Of a DNA stretch of 64,000 bases, positions 43,699 to 51,321 are shown one piece after another. Numbering within the stretch: the first letter of the stretch is position 1; the number at the start of each line of letters is the position of its first letter. The DNA comes from Bacteroidota bacterium (GTDB taxonomy: Bacteria > Bacteroidota > Bacteroidia > UBA4408). Under the pieces are notes generated by a model. The model was not told the DNA's origin. It ran no database searches and saw only the letters and a list, made by a program, of their open reading frames with translations. The DNA is taken from the NCBI GenBank assembly GCA_016721765.1, contig JADKHO010000001.1, positions 1,104,001 to 1,168,000 on the forward strand, given 5' to 3'. Position numbers and translations under genes: made by a program.

Positions 43699-44202
43699 TT
43701 ATTTTACTTGCTTATAAAGCGGAACGGTAGAGCATGGTTCACCATACATGATGCTCTTGGCAATCGGACGCAGCAAGCGCATCATTTCAACATAGGCAGC
43801 CGTTGGTACCGGTAATTTCCCACATCCTTTTATTACAATTCTGGCATCTTTATATGGCTTGAGATCGAGTTTCGACAAAAGGTCATGATACAAAACTGTT
43901 TCCAATTGCTCCAAATTTCCGAACACATAATTTTTTGCAAATGGCTCCAGCGCGCTTGCCACCAGCATAAAAGCCCAAGTGGGAATAATGGCATCGGCGC
44001 TGCAATGTATGGCTACGTATTTATTTTGGTAAGTGCTCCAATCGCTAGTTTTTATGAATTCTCTGAACTCTTTTTCGCGCAACATCAAACCTTGGTAAAG
44101 TTGATCTTTTATATCTAACAAAACACGTTCTCCGGCCGGATAAAATTCCTCCAGATCTATTGTTACTAAAGCGCTTGTGCTAACTTTATTGGTGATATCC
44201 AT
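43699..44202 (-). CDS. DUF2480 family protein
   Basis: This is a 167-residue cytosolic protein of the DUF2480 family, which in Bacteroidota is usually found at the end of SUF gene clusters. It opens with NKVSTSALVTIDLEEFYP and contains HCSADAIIPTWAFMLV, the signature of the family. Cys residues lie in that segment, in IKGCGKLPVP and in GEPCSTVP and could bind a metal or Fe-S cluster, but that is inference. Its biochemical role is unknown. It follows the DUF59 gene after a 110-nt gap with tandem repeats, so it may have its own promoter. Confidence 0.82.
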   Translation of the reverse strand: MDITNKVSTSALVTIDLEEFYPAGERVLLDIKDQLYQGLMLREKEFREFIKTSDWSTYQNKYVAIHCSADAIIPTWAFMLVASALEPFAKNYVFGNLEQLETVLYHDLLSKLDLKPYKDARIVIKGCGKLPVPTAAYVEMMRLLRPIAKSIMYGEPCSTVPLYKQVK

Positions 44203-44210
44203 TTTTATGC

Positions 44211-44241
44211 TAGTACAAAGATGTTAGTACAAAGTACAAAG
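44211..44241 (+). repeat. tandem TAGTACAAAG repeats
   Basis: TAGTACAAAG at 44211-44220 and again at 44225-44234 are 14 nt apart. A shorter TACAAAG follows directly at 44235-44241. They lie in the 110-nt gap upstream of the DUF2480 start. They may be binding sites or a drifted short tandem repeat. Confidence 0.6.
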
Positions 44242-44312
44242 ACAATTTTGTTTCAAATTAAAATGAAGCGAATACTTGGTTATTAATTTATAGCTCATTT
44301 GTAAATTTATTC

Positions 44313-44642
44313 TTACATAAATCCTAACTCTAACTGTGCTACTTCGCTCATCATGCTTTTTTCCCAAGGTGGTTCAAAAGTGATTTCAACTTTTGATTTG
44401 CGCACGCCTTCCACTTCTGCAATTTTTTGTTCTGTTTCGGGAGGAAGTGTTTCTGCTACCGGGCATGATGGAGAGGTGAGTGTCATTTTTACCAACACCT
44501 CATTTTCAGCATTAATATTCACTTCATAAATCAAACCAAGCTCCCAAATATCCACCGGAATTTCAGGATCATAAATGGTTTTTAAAGTGTCGATTACCTT
44601 ATCGGCAAGTTCTTTGTTTTCGGTATTTATTATTGCTCCCAT
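44313..44642 (-). CDS. SUF-associated DUF59/MIP18 Fe-S assembly factor
   Basis: This is a 109-residue cytosolic protein of the MIP18/DUF59 family (the SufT/PaaD-like group) that helps mature Fe-S proteins. It contains TLKTIYDPEIPVDIWELGLIYEV, the core of the family. The reactive Cys lies in LTSPSCPVAETLP, and VEITFEPPWEKSMMSEVAQLELG forms the C-terminal motif. Length is typical. It is the last gene of the tight SUF run, 2 nt after sufE. Confidence 0.92.
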   Translation of the reverse strand: MGAIINTENKELADKVIDTLKTIYDPEIPVDIWELGLIYEVNINAENEVLVKMTLTSPSCPVAETLPPETEQKIAEVEGVRKSKVEITFEPPWEKSMMSEVAQLELGFM

Positions 44643-44644
44643 GC

Positions 44645-45064
44645 TTATTGTTTATTCAATGCCAAGGCATCTAATTTCATTTGTTTCACCATACTCAGTA
44701 AGCCATTGCTTCGAGTAGGGGAGAGGTGCTCTTTTAATCCAATCTTATCAATAAAATCTAATTTTGCCGCCACAATTTCTGCTGCAGTATGTCCACCTAA
44801 AACCCGAATCATTAGTGCTACTAAACCCTTTGTTATTATGGCGTCACTATCTGCAGTGTATTCAATTTTATTATCCAAATTTTCGCTGTGTAACCACACT
44901 TGTGATTGACAACCCTTTATTAATTTATCGGGTGTTTTGTATTTCGCATCAATCAATGGCAAGGATTTACCCAACTCAATTAGATGCTCGTATTTACCTT
45001 CCCAATCCTCCTCAAACAACTCAAACTCTTCAATTATTTCCTGTTCCGTTTCCTCAATACTCAT
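44645..45064 (-). CDS. sufE: cysteine desulfurase sulfur acceptor SufE
   Basis: This is a 139-residue cytosolic protein that takes persulfide sulfur from SufS. The acceptor Cys52 is in the conserved loop LIKGCQSQVWL. VLGGHTAAEIV and GLKEHLSPTRSNGLLSMV are the other family blocks. It overlaps sufS by 4 nt and lies 2 nt before the DUF59 gene, so it is fully embedded in the SUF operon. Confidence 0.95.
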   Translation of the reverse strand: MSIEETEQEIIEEFELFEEDWEGKYEHLIELGKSLPLIDAKYKTPDKLIKGCQSQVWLHSENLDNKIEYTADSDAIITKGLVALMIRVLGGHTAAEIVAAKLDFIDKIGLKEHLSPTRSNGLLSMVKQMKLDALALNKQ

Positions 45065-46308
45065 AACAACATTTTAATAGCTTTTTTAACTCCCTCCACT
45101 AATGCATCCACTTCTTCTATTGAATTGTAAAAAGCAAATGAAGCACGCACTGTTCCGGGTATCCCAAATCGTTGCATCAAGGGTTGATTGCAATGGTGTC
45201 CGGTGCGCACTGCAATTCCCATTTTATCGAGCAAGGTGCCCACATCAAATGGATGTGTGCCTTCTACCACAAATGAAACAACAGCTGCTTTATGCGCTGC
45301 GGTTCCAATAATTCGAACAGCATTAATTGCGCTCAGTTTTTCAGTTGCATATACAAGCAATTCGTGTTCGTGTTTTTGAATATTTGCGTATCCAAGTTCC
45401 TCCACATACTGAATTGCCGCTGCTAAACCAATGGCACCCTCAATATGCGGTGTTCCTGCTTCAAACTTGTGGGGTAAATCGGCATATTCGGTTTTTTGAA
45501 AGGAAACCGTTTTTATCATTCCACCGCCGCTTTGATAAGGAGGCAATTTCGTTAACCATTTTTCTTTTCCATACAATACACCCATTCCTGTGGGTCCAAA
45601 TAATTTGTGCGCGCTGTAAACATAAAAATCGCAATCCAAGTCTTGCACATCCACCTTCATGTGTGGAACTGCTTGTGCGCCATCTAAACAAACTAAAGCA
45701 CCACGTTCATGCGCAAACGCAATCATTTCTTTCACCGGGTTTATAGAACCCAAAGTATTGGAAACATGCGTGATTGCAACCAATTTGGTTTTTGGAGTAA
45801 AAAGTGTTTGATAAGCATCTTGAATTAGTTCACCGGCATCGTTTATGGGAATCACCTTAAGTTCAGCCCCAACTTTTTCACACAAGATTTGCCAAGGAAC
45901 AATATTGGAGTGATGCTCCATTTCTGAAATGATTACTTCATCACCGGAGCGAATAAAATTATTTTCAAAAGTGGCAGCCAATAAATTTATGCCGTCGGTA
46001 GTGCCTTTGGTAAATATAATTTCATGGGCCGAGGCAGCATTTAACTGTTTTTGAACGCAATTTCGAGCCGCATCGTACAGTACAGTTGCTTCCTGACTCA
46101 GGGTATGCACACCACGGTGCACGTTTGCATTTTGAGCAGCATAATAGGTTGTAATTGCATCAATTACCTGTTGCGGTTTTTGAGCAGTTGCGCCATTGTC
46201 TAAATACACTAATGGTTTTCCATGTACCTTAACATCCAGCAAAGGAAAATCCTTACGAATGCGGGAAACATCAAAAACCGGAATGGTTTGCTCTAGTGTT
46301 TTAGACAT
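45061..46308 (-). CDS. sufS: cysteine desulfurase SufS
   Basis: This is a 415-residue PLP enzyme that removes sulfur from cysteine as an enzyme-bound persulfide for Fe-S assembly. The PLP lysine is Lys235 in SAHKLFGPTG. The active-site Cys373 lies in VRTGHHCNQPLM, the short-loop (group II) arrangement expected of SufS rather than IscS. N-terminal YLDNGATAQKP and the NVHRGVHTLS block are also characteristic. It sits between sufD (12-nt gap) and sufE (4-nt overlap). Confidence 0.97.
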   Translation of the reverse strand: MSKTLEQTIPVFDVSRIRKDFPLLDVKVHGKPLVYLDNGATAQKPQQVIDAITTYYAAQNANVHRGVHTLSQEATVLYDAARNCVQKQLNAASAHEIIFTKGTTDGINLLAATFENNFIRSGDEVIISEMEHHSNIVPWQILCEKVGAELKVIPINDAGELIQDAYQTLFTPKTKLVAITHVSNTLGSINPVKEMIAFAHERGALVCLDGAQAVPHMKVDVQDLDCDFYVYSAHKLFGPTGMGVLYGKEKWLTKLPPYQSGGGMIKTVSFQKTEYADLPHKFEAGTPHIEGAIGLAAAIQYVEELGYANIQKHEHELLVYATEKLSAINAVRIIGTAAHKAAVVSFVVEGTHPFDVGTLLDKMGIAVRTGHHCNQPLMQRFGIPGTVRASFAFYNSIEEVDALVEGVKKAIKMLL

Positions 46309-46320
46309 GTATTCGAATGC

Positions 46321-47643
46321 TTATGCAAATCGGTTAACAATCAAAGATTCAATATAGGTTCTTAAAGGCTCAAACTGAATGGCATTTACTACTTCTTCCG
46401 CGAAAGCGTGCATCAGCAAATTTTTTGCACTTTCTTCACCAATTCCACGTGAGCGAAGGTAAAACATGGCTTCTTCATCCATCCGGCCGGTGCTGGTGCC
46501 ATGACTGCATTTTACATCATCGGCATAAATTTCGAGCTGAGGTTTTGTGTTGATGCTGGCATCGTTGCCCAATAACATATTTTTATTGGATTGAAATGCA
46601 TTTGTTTTTTGCGCATCCGGACGAACAAAAATTTTTCCATTGAAAACCGCAGTTGATGCATCGCTCATAATTCCTTTATACAACTCATTGCTGAAGCAGT
46701 TTGGCTTACGGTGGTCCACTAAAGTATGGTTGTCGAAATGCTCCTTGTGGCGCGGTAAATACAAGCCGTAAAGGTGTGTTTCGCAATTTTCAGCATCCAA
46801 AACAATGTTGAGGTTGTTGCGCAGGAATTCTCCGCTAAGGGAATAGGTATACGTATTAAATAAACTGCCTTTTAGCTGAATTACTTGGGTAGTATTAACT
46901 TGTGAAGCATTTTTTTCTTCTGCCTGAATGCGGCAATAACCGACTTGGGCATTTTCTTCGATGATGAGTTCACTCAGGTGATTGGTAAATAATTTTTCAT
47001 TGCAATTTGAATCTAAACTCACAAAGGTTTCGAGAATATCCACCTTTGCCCCTTTTTCAACTATAATCAAATTGCGTGTATTCGCGAGGTAGTTCTCAGT
47101 ACTTGAAATTAAATTAATGATGTGTACCGGTTCATTTACAGTTGTATTTTGCGCAATTCGAATATAAGCTCCATCCTTTGCCAATGCAGTGTTGAGCGCA
47201 ATAAAAGCATCAGTGGAAGAATCGGCATAATTTGCAAAATGGGTTTCGATTACATCTTTTTGCGAAGCATAAATAGCGGCTAAATTGCTGATAAAAATAC
47301 TGCTGTCGGTTGGAATGAGTTGAGAATGTTCGGCTGAAAAAATGCCGTTAATTAACACAATAACATGGGCATTTTTTAAGGGAATAAGCTTTTTGAATCG
47401 TTTGGTGGGAAGGTTTACTTTTCCTACCGCTTCTAATTTAAAACTATCATTTAAAAATGATTTTGCATTCGAGTATTTGTATTCTTCGTTCTTTTTATCC
47501 GGTATTCCAAGCTTCAAAAAATGCTCCATCGCCAGCACGCGTTTGTTGCGAATGGCAGAGTTTGCAGGCATTTTTGCCAAATGATTTTCAAAAGCAGCGC
47601 TAATAGTATTGGTTAAACTTGCTGTTGTCAATGTGGGTATCAT
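46321..47643 (-). CDS. sufD: Fe-S assembly scaffold subunit SufD
   Basis: This is a 440-residue cytosolic subunit of the SufBC2D scaffold. A poorly conserved N-terminal helical region is followed by a right-handed beta-helix. The conserved C-terminal part (about 320-440) includes HKEHFDNHTLVDHRKPNC, A-Q-K-T-N-A-F-Q-S-N-K-N-M-L-L, DDVKCSHGTSTG and LRSRGI. The upstream neighbour is not sufC but the nucleotidyltransferase cassette, which ends 7 nt before the sufD ATG. Confidence 0.95.
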   Translation of the reverse strand: MIPTLTTASLTNTISAAFENHLAKMPANSAIRNKRVLAMEHFLKLGIPDKKNEEYKYSNAKSFLNDSFKLEAVGKVNLPTKRFKKLIPLKNAHVIVLINGIFSAEHSQLIPTDSSIFISNLAAIYASQKDVIETHFANYADSSTDAFIALNTALAKDGAYIRIAQNTTVNEPVHIINLISSTENYLANTRNLIIVEKGAKVDILETFVSLDSNCNEKLFTNHLSELIIEENAQVGYCRIQAEEKNASQVNTTQVIQLKGSLFNTYTYSLSGEFLRNNLNIVLDAENCETHLYGLYLPRHKEHFDNHTLVDHRKPNCFSNELYKGIMSDASTAVFNGKIFVRPDAQKTNAFQSNKNMLLGNDASINTKPQLEIYADDVKCSHGTSTGRMDEEAMFYLRSRGIGEESAKNLLMHAFAEEVVNAIQFEPLRTYIESLIVNRFA

Positions 47644-47650
47644 AACTTAA

Positions 47651-48115
47651 TTAGTTTCTTTTATTTCTTCTTTTTTCCAACTCTTCAATATCTGCTTTAT
47701 CCTTCAATCTACTTGTACTTAACTTATTTTTTTTTAAATCATTATAATGAATAAAATATAAATCAGTACCCTCAAAATTAAACTTTTGAGCATTTGGAAA
47801 ACACTCATCAAATAAGACTCCATCGATTGAATTTAAAATATCAATTCGAAATGGTTCATTTCCAAAAAAACCACCAGACAAAGGTGTTTCAGATAAAAAA
47901 TCGGCTTTCACAAACAAATTTTTCGGTGCCGGAAATTCATTTAAAACAAGCATCATTCGTTCCGCATTTTGTTCGGAAATTTTTATCCAAATGTCTAAAT
48001 CACCTGTATATCTTGGGTGTCCATGAAAACCAACTGCGTAACCTCCAACTATTAAATAGTCAACTTTGTGAAAATTGAGAAGTTCTATAAACTCTTTGAA
48101 GTGCTTAGTCAACAT
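47651..48115 (-). CDS. minimal nucleotidyltransferase (DUF6036/AbiEii-like), cassette A
   Basis: This is a 154-residue cytosolic protein with a complete nucleotidyltransferase core: VGGYAVGFHGHPRYTGDLDIW carries Gly24-Gly25 and the metal-binding Asp39 and Asp41, and the third Asp is Asp92 in FRIDILN. A C-terminal K-K-N-K-L-S-T-S-R-L-K-D-K-A-D-I-E-E-L block is typical of AbiEii/DUF6036 relatives, some of which are tRNA-modifying toxins. It follows a 65-residue partner by 1 nt and is embedded between sufC and sufD, a place where SUF operons normally have no such gene. A second copy of this arrangement lies at 50638-51305. The role is unknown; a toxin-antitoxin or RNA-modifying function is inference. 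Confidence 0.8.
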   Translation of the reverse strand: MLTKHFKEFIELLNFHKVDYLIVGGYAVGFHGHPRYTGDLDIWIKISEQNAERMMLVLNEFPAPKNLFVKADFLSETPLSGGFFGNEPFRIDILNSIDGVLFDECFPNAQKFNFEGTDLYFIHYNDLKKNKLSTSRLKDKADIEELEKRRNKRN

Positions 48116-48116
48116 T

Positions 48117-48314
48117 TTATTTCCTCAATCCAAAAACAGTCATATCAACATGCTTCGATTTACCGAAAAGTTCGAGGTATTGCTGTCTTAATATTTCAAT
48201 TGCAGTTAATCTCTCTCCTTCTGTTCTGCTCATCCAATCTTCGAAATTAGTTTCCCATTCCTCTCTTGAAGAAATCTTTTTTCCGGTTAAAAATGCTTTC
48301 GATTTGGGCATCAT
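48117..48314 (-). CDS. small charged partner protein of cassette A
   Basis: This is a 65-residue soluble protein, highly charged. A central helix (R-T-E-G-E-R-L-T-A-I-E-I-L-R-Q-Q-Y) resembles the P/S-x-E-R-L-x-x-x-x-x-L-R pattern of small proteins that accompany nucleotidyltransferase genes. It ends in a short hydrophobic/basic tail (DMTVFGLRK). It starts 12 nt after the sufC stop (an ATG one codon later is also possible) and ends 1 nt before the nucleotidyltransferase ATG. Gene order is that of a toxin-antitoxin pair, with the small protein first. I recognise no DNA-binding motif, and its function is unproven. Confidence 0.7.
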   Translation of the reverse strand: MMPKSKAFLTGKKISSREEWETNFEDWMSRTEGERLTAIEILRQQYLELFGKSKHVDMTVFGLRK

Positions 48315-48326
48315 GATAAAGTTAAA

Positions 48327-49091
48327 TTATGCATTTGCAATTTCTCCTAGTTCTTCTTTAATCCAGTCATATCCCTTCTCCTCCAACTCGAGCGCTAATT
48401 CTTTGCCTCCCGATTTCACAATTTTTCCTTTGTATAATACATGCACAAAATCAGGAATTATATAATCGAGTAAGCGCTGGTAATGGGTTACAACAATGGT
48501 CGCGTTTTCATTTGTTTTCAGTTTGTTTACTCCATTTGCTACAATGCGCAAGGCATCAATATCCAAACCGCTATCCGTTTCATCTAAAATAGCCAAACTC
48601 GGCTCTAACATGGCCATTTGAAAAATTTCGTTGCGTTTTTTTTCACCACCGCTAAACCCTTCGTTCACGCTGCGATTTGCTAATTTTCCATCCAGTTCAA
48701 CCAATTTTTGTCTTTCTTTTACCGTTTTTAAAAACTCTTTTGCTTCAATAGCAGCAAGGCCTTTGTGCTCGCGAATGGAATTAATGGCAGTTTTTAAAAA
48801 ATTAATATTGCTCACTCCCGGAATTTCAACAGGATACTGAAAGGCAAGAAAAACGCCTTCTCTAGCCCTTATCTCAGGATCCATTTCCAATAAATTGTTG
48901 CCTTTAAAAATAACTTCACCTCCGGTTACTTCATATTCGGAACGCCCTGCCAATACTGCTGCCAAGGTGCTTTTGCCGGAACCGTTTGGGCCCATAATGG
49001 CATGCACTTCACCGGCTTTCACTTCCAAGTTTATTCCGTTTAATATTTGCTTACCCTCTACTTTCGCTTGTAAATTCTTAATTGATAACAT
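48327..49091 (-). CDS. sufC: Fe-S assembly ATPase SufC
   Basis: This is a 254-residue ABC-type ATPase that drives the SufBC2D scaffold; it is cytosolic despite its ABC fold. Walker A is GPNGSGKS (34-41), the signature loop is NEGFSGGEKKRNEI and Walker B is LAILDETDSGLDIDAL. SufC-specific FLAFQYPVEIPGVS is present. It is normally followed directly by sufD, but here a two-gene cassette intervenes. Confidence 0.97.
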   Translation of the reverse strand: MLSIKNLQAKVEGKQILNGINLEVKAGEVHAIMGPNGSGKSTLAAVLAGRSEYEVTGGEVIFKGNNLLEMDPEIRAREGVFLAFQYPVEIPGVSNINFLKTAINSIREHKGLAAIEAKEFLKTVKERQKLVELDGKLANRSVNEGFSGGEKKRNEIFQMAMLEPSLAILDETDSGLDIDALRIVANGVNKLKTNENATIVVTHYQRLLDYIIPDFVHVLYKGKIVKSGGKELALELEEKGYDWIKEELGEIANA

Positions 49092-49126
49092 GTTGTTTTT
49101 ATTCTATTTGTTAATGCTATGCCGGT

Positions 49127-50566
49127 TTATCCAACACTGCCTTCTAAACTCACACTTAATAATTTTTGTGCTTCTACTGCAAACTCCATGGGCAATTGAT
49201 TAAACACATCTTTACAATACCCATTCACAATTAATCCAATTGCTTTTTCTGTGTCAATTCCACGTTGCTTGCAATAAAAAATTTGGTCTTCGCCCACTTT
49301 CGAGGTGGTTGCTTCGTGCTCTACGATTGCGGTTTTGTTATTGATTTCGATATAGGGAAAAGTATGCGCACCACATTTATCGCCCATCAGTAAACTATCG
49401 CATTGGGAAAAATTACGTGCTTTATCTGCACCTTTAGCAATTCGAACTAAGCCTCTGTAACTGTTGTTGCTCTTGCCACACGAAATACCTTTGCTGATAA
49501 TCGTACTTCTTGAATTTTTTCCCAGATGAATCATTTTTGTTCCGGTATCCGCTTGCTGAAAGTTATTGGTTACGGCAACCGAATAAAATTCTCCTACCGA
49601 ATTATCTCCTTTTAATATAACACTTGGGTATTTCCAAGTTATTGCTGAGCCGGTTTCTACCTGTGTCCAGGATATTTTTGAATTGGTATCGAGGCAAATT
49701 CCACGTTTTGTAACAAAATTATAAATACCACCTTTCCCGTTTTTATCGCCGGGATACCAGTTTTGAACGGTGCTATATTTCACCTCTGCATTGCGGTGCG
49801 ATATGATTTCAACAACCGCTGCATGCAATTGATTTTCGTCGCGCATAGGAGCGGTGCAACCTTCGAGGTAACTCACATAAGCATCCTCATCAGCAACAAT
49901 CAAGGTTCTTTCGAACTGACCAGTTCCGGCAGAATTAATTCTAAAATAAGTGGAAAGCTCCATCGGACAACGCACCCCTTTGGGAATGTAGCAAAATGAA
50001 CCATCGGTAAACACAGCTGAATTAAGTGCTGCGTAAAAATTGTCGGTATAGGGCACAACCGTTCCCATGTATTTTTTAATCAGCTCGGGATGCTCTTGCA
50101 CGGCTTCACCAAAAGAACAAAAGATAATTCCCAACTCCGCTAATTTTTCTTTAAACGATGTCTTAACTGAAACACTATCCATTACAAAATCCACCGCCAC
50201 TCCGCTTAATCTTTTTTGTTCTTCGAGCGAGATTCCAAGCTTTTCGAATGTTTTAAGAATTTCGGGGTCTACTTCATCCAAACTATTTAAGCTTACTTTT
50301 TGCTTGGGTGCTGAATAATAAATAATTTCTTGAAAATTAATTTCAGGATAATGCACATGCGCCCAGGTGGGCTCTTTCATTTTTTGCCAGTGTCGAAATG
50401 CCTTTAATCGGTATTCCAACATAAATTCCGGCTCATTTTTCTTTTTAGAGATAAAACGAACAATGTCTTCGCTCAAACCCTTGGGCGCATTGTCGGCCTC
50501 TATATCTGTCACAAAGCCATACTTGTACTCACTTTGCGAAATTTCCTCAAATAGTTCGTTTGCCAT
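49127..50566 (-). CDS. sufB: Fe-S assembly scaffold subunit SufB
   Basis: This is a 479-residue main scaffold subunit on which Fe-S clusters are built. Conserved blocks run in order: an N-terminal YKYGFVTDIE, EPEFMLEYRLKAFRHW, YIPKGVRCPMELSTYFRIN, and the beta-helix with ADEDAYVSYLEGCTAPM. The C-terminal core has RNFSQCDSLLMGDKCGAHTFPYI and CKQRGIDTEKAIGLIVNGYC. Length is normal. A 71-nt gap with an inverted repeat separates it from the upstream nucleotidyltransferase of cassette B. Confidence 0.97.
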   Translation of the reverse strand: MANELFEEISQSEYKYGFVTDIEADNAPKGLSEDIVRFISKKKNEPEFMLEYRLKAFRHWQKMKEPTWAHVHYPEINFQEIIYYSAPKQKVSLNSLDEVDPEILKTFEKLGISLEEQKRLSGVAVDFVMDSVSVKTSFKEKLAELGIIFCSFGEAVQEHPELIKKYMGTVVPYTDNFYAALNSAVFTDGSFCYIPKGVRCPMELSTYFRINSAGTGQFERTLIVADEDAYVSYLEGCTAPMRDENQLHAAVVEIISHRNAEVKYSTVQNWYPGDKNGKGGIYNFVTKRGICLDTNSKISWTQVETGSAITWKYPSVILKGDNSVGEFYSVAVTNNFQQADTGTKMIHLGKNSRSTIISKGISCGKSNNSYRGLVRIAKGADKARNFSQCDSLLMGDKCGAHTFPYIEINNKTAIVEHEATTSKVGEDQIFYCKQRGIDTEKAIGLIVNGYCKDVFNQLPMEFAVEAQKLLSVSLEGSVG

Positions 50567-50580
50567 TTTTTAATCAGTTT

Positions 50581-50638
50581 GCAGTGGGCGGTTTTTAGTT
50601 CGTTATAAGGTAATTACTATTTGCGATCCGCCCATTGC
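50581..50638. repeat. intergenic inverted repeat (REP-like)
   Basis: GCAGTGGGCGG (50581-50591) and CCGCCCATTGC (50628-50638) form an 11-bp stem with one G-T type mismatch around a 36-nt loop. The pair fills the sufB/cassette B gap and ends on the last base of the nucleotidyltransferase stop codon. It is more GC-rich than its surroundings. Confidence 0.65.
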
Positions 50639-51114
50639 TAATTTAAATGTTCCTTAATCTTTTTTAGTTGTGCTGTATCTTCTATATCCTTTGCTCTTTT
50701 CGATTGTTCTTTCTCTCGAATCAAGGTGTTAATATGAATTACATTTACTTTAATAGTGTGTGTTAATTCATATTTCTCACACAAATCATAACTCTGCTTA
50801 AATTCACTTTGATGCACAAATTGCAAGTCGCTCATCAAATCAATATAAATTCCGTTATCTAATAATATCTCCGAAAAACCAGCCAATAAAGGATGTTCAA
50901 GAAATAATTCTGCACTTTCTACACCATAATTTTTAAGTGCGTTTACTAAGTGCTGTCGATTCTCTATACTATCTTCTAACCACACATCCACATCGCCTGT
51001 TGTTCGAGAGTAACCATAATAGTTAACGGCTACACCCCCAACCAATAAATATTTTACTTCATGCTTGTTGAGCAAATAAAAAAAAGTTGCAAGCTCTTCA
51101 TTTAATACATTCAT
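50638..51114 (-). CDS. minimal nucleotidyltransferase (DUF6036/AbiEii-like), cassette B
   Basis: This is a 158-residue relative of the cassette A enzyme. The core reads LVGGVAVNYYGYSRTTGDVDVW, with Gly26-Gly27, Asp41 and Asp43. The third catalytic Asp is again residue 92 (YIDLMSDL). The tail R-E-K-E-Q-S-K-R-A-K-D-I-E-D-T-A-Q-L-K matches the family. It is clearly diverged from the cassette A protein, so this is not a recent tandem duplication. Its ATG overlaps the stop of the small partner in an ATGA, and an inverted repeat lies directly behind it. Insertion is between sufA and sufB. Function is unknown; nucleotide transfer to RNA or protein is the family expectation. Confidence 0.8.
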   Translation of the reverse strand: MNVLNEELATFFYLLNKHEVKYLLVGGVAVNYYGYSRTTGDVDVWLEDSIENRQHLVNALKNYGVESAELFLEHPLLAGFSEILLDNGIYIDLMSDLQFVHQSEFKQSYDLCEKYELTHTIKVNVIHINTLIREKEQSKRAKDIEDTAQLKKIKEHLN

Positions 51115-51305
51115 CTTTTCACACGTAACACCAGGCCTTTTGCTTGTGGTTGTTTCAACGGCTTTTTGCTAAATGCCTGAGCTGTTTCAATCAGCAAAAA
51201 TAGTTTCTCAATTCGCTGCTTCGGACTTAGTAAAAGATTTTCGTTTAAGCGTCTTTCCTCAATGGAAGCAAGGTTGGCAGATGGATGAATAATTAATTTC
51301 GGCAC
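51111..51305 (-). CDS. small charged partner protein of cassette B
   Basis: This is a 64-residue soluble protein when started at the GTG 16 nt after the sufA stop. That length equals the 65-residue partner of cassette A, and this start avoids the 62-nt overlap with sufA that a further-upstream ATG (51383) would need. The central helix S-P-K-Q-R-I-E-K-L-F-L-L-I-E-T follows the same S/P-x-x-R-(L/I) pattern. The C-terminus (KGLVLRVKR) is again hydrophobic then basic. It is translationally coupled to the nucleotidyltransferase by ATGA. The start is not certain. Confidence 0.6.
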   Translation of the reverse strand: MPKLIIHPSANLASIEERRLNENLLLSPKQRIEKLFLLIETAQAFSKKPLKQPQAKGLVLRVKR

Positions 51306-51321
51306 AATTAGCTCAATTGAG

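Noticed and set aside
45327..45746. 139-codon plus-strand open frame
   Set aside because: It is antisense to sufS over its active-site region; the translation looks like reverse-strand noise.
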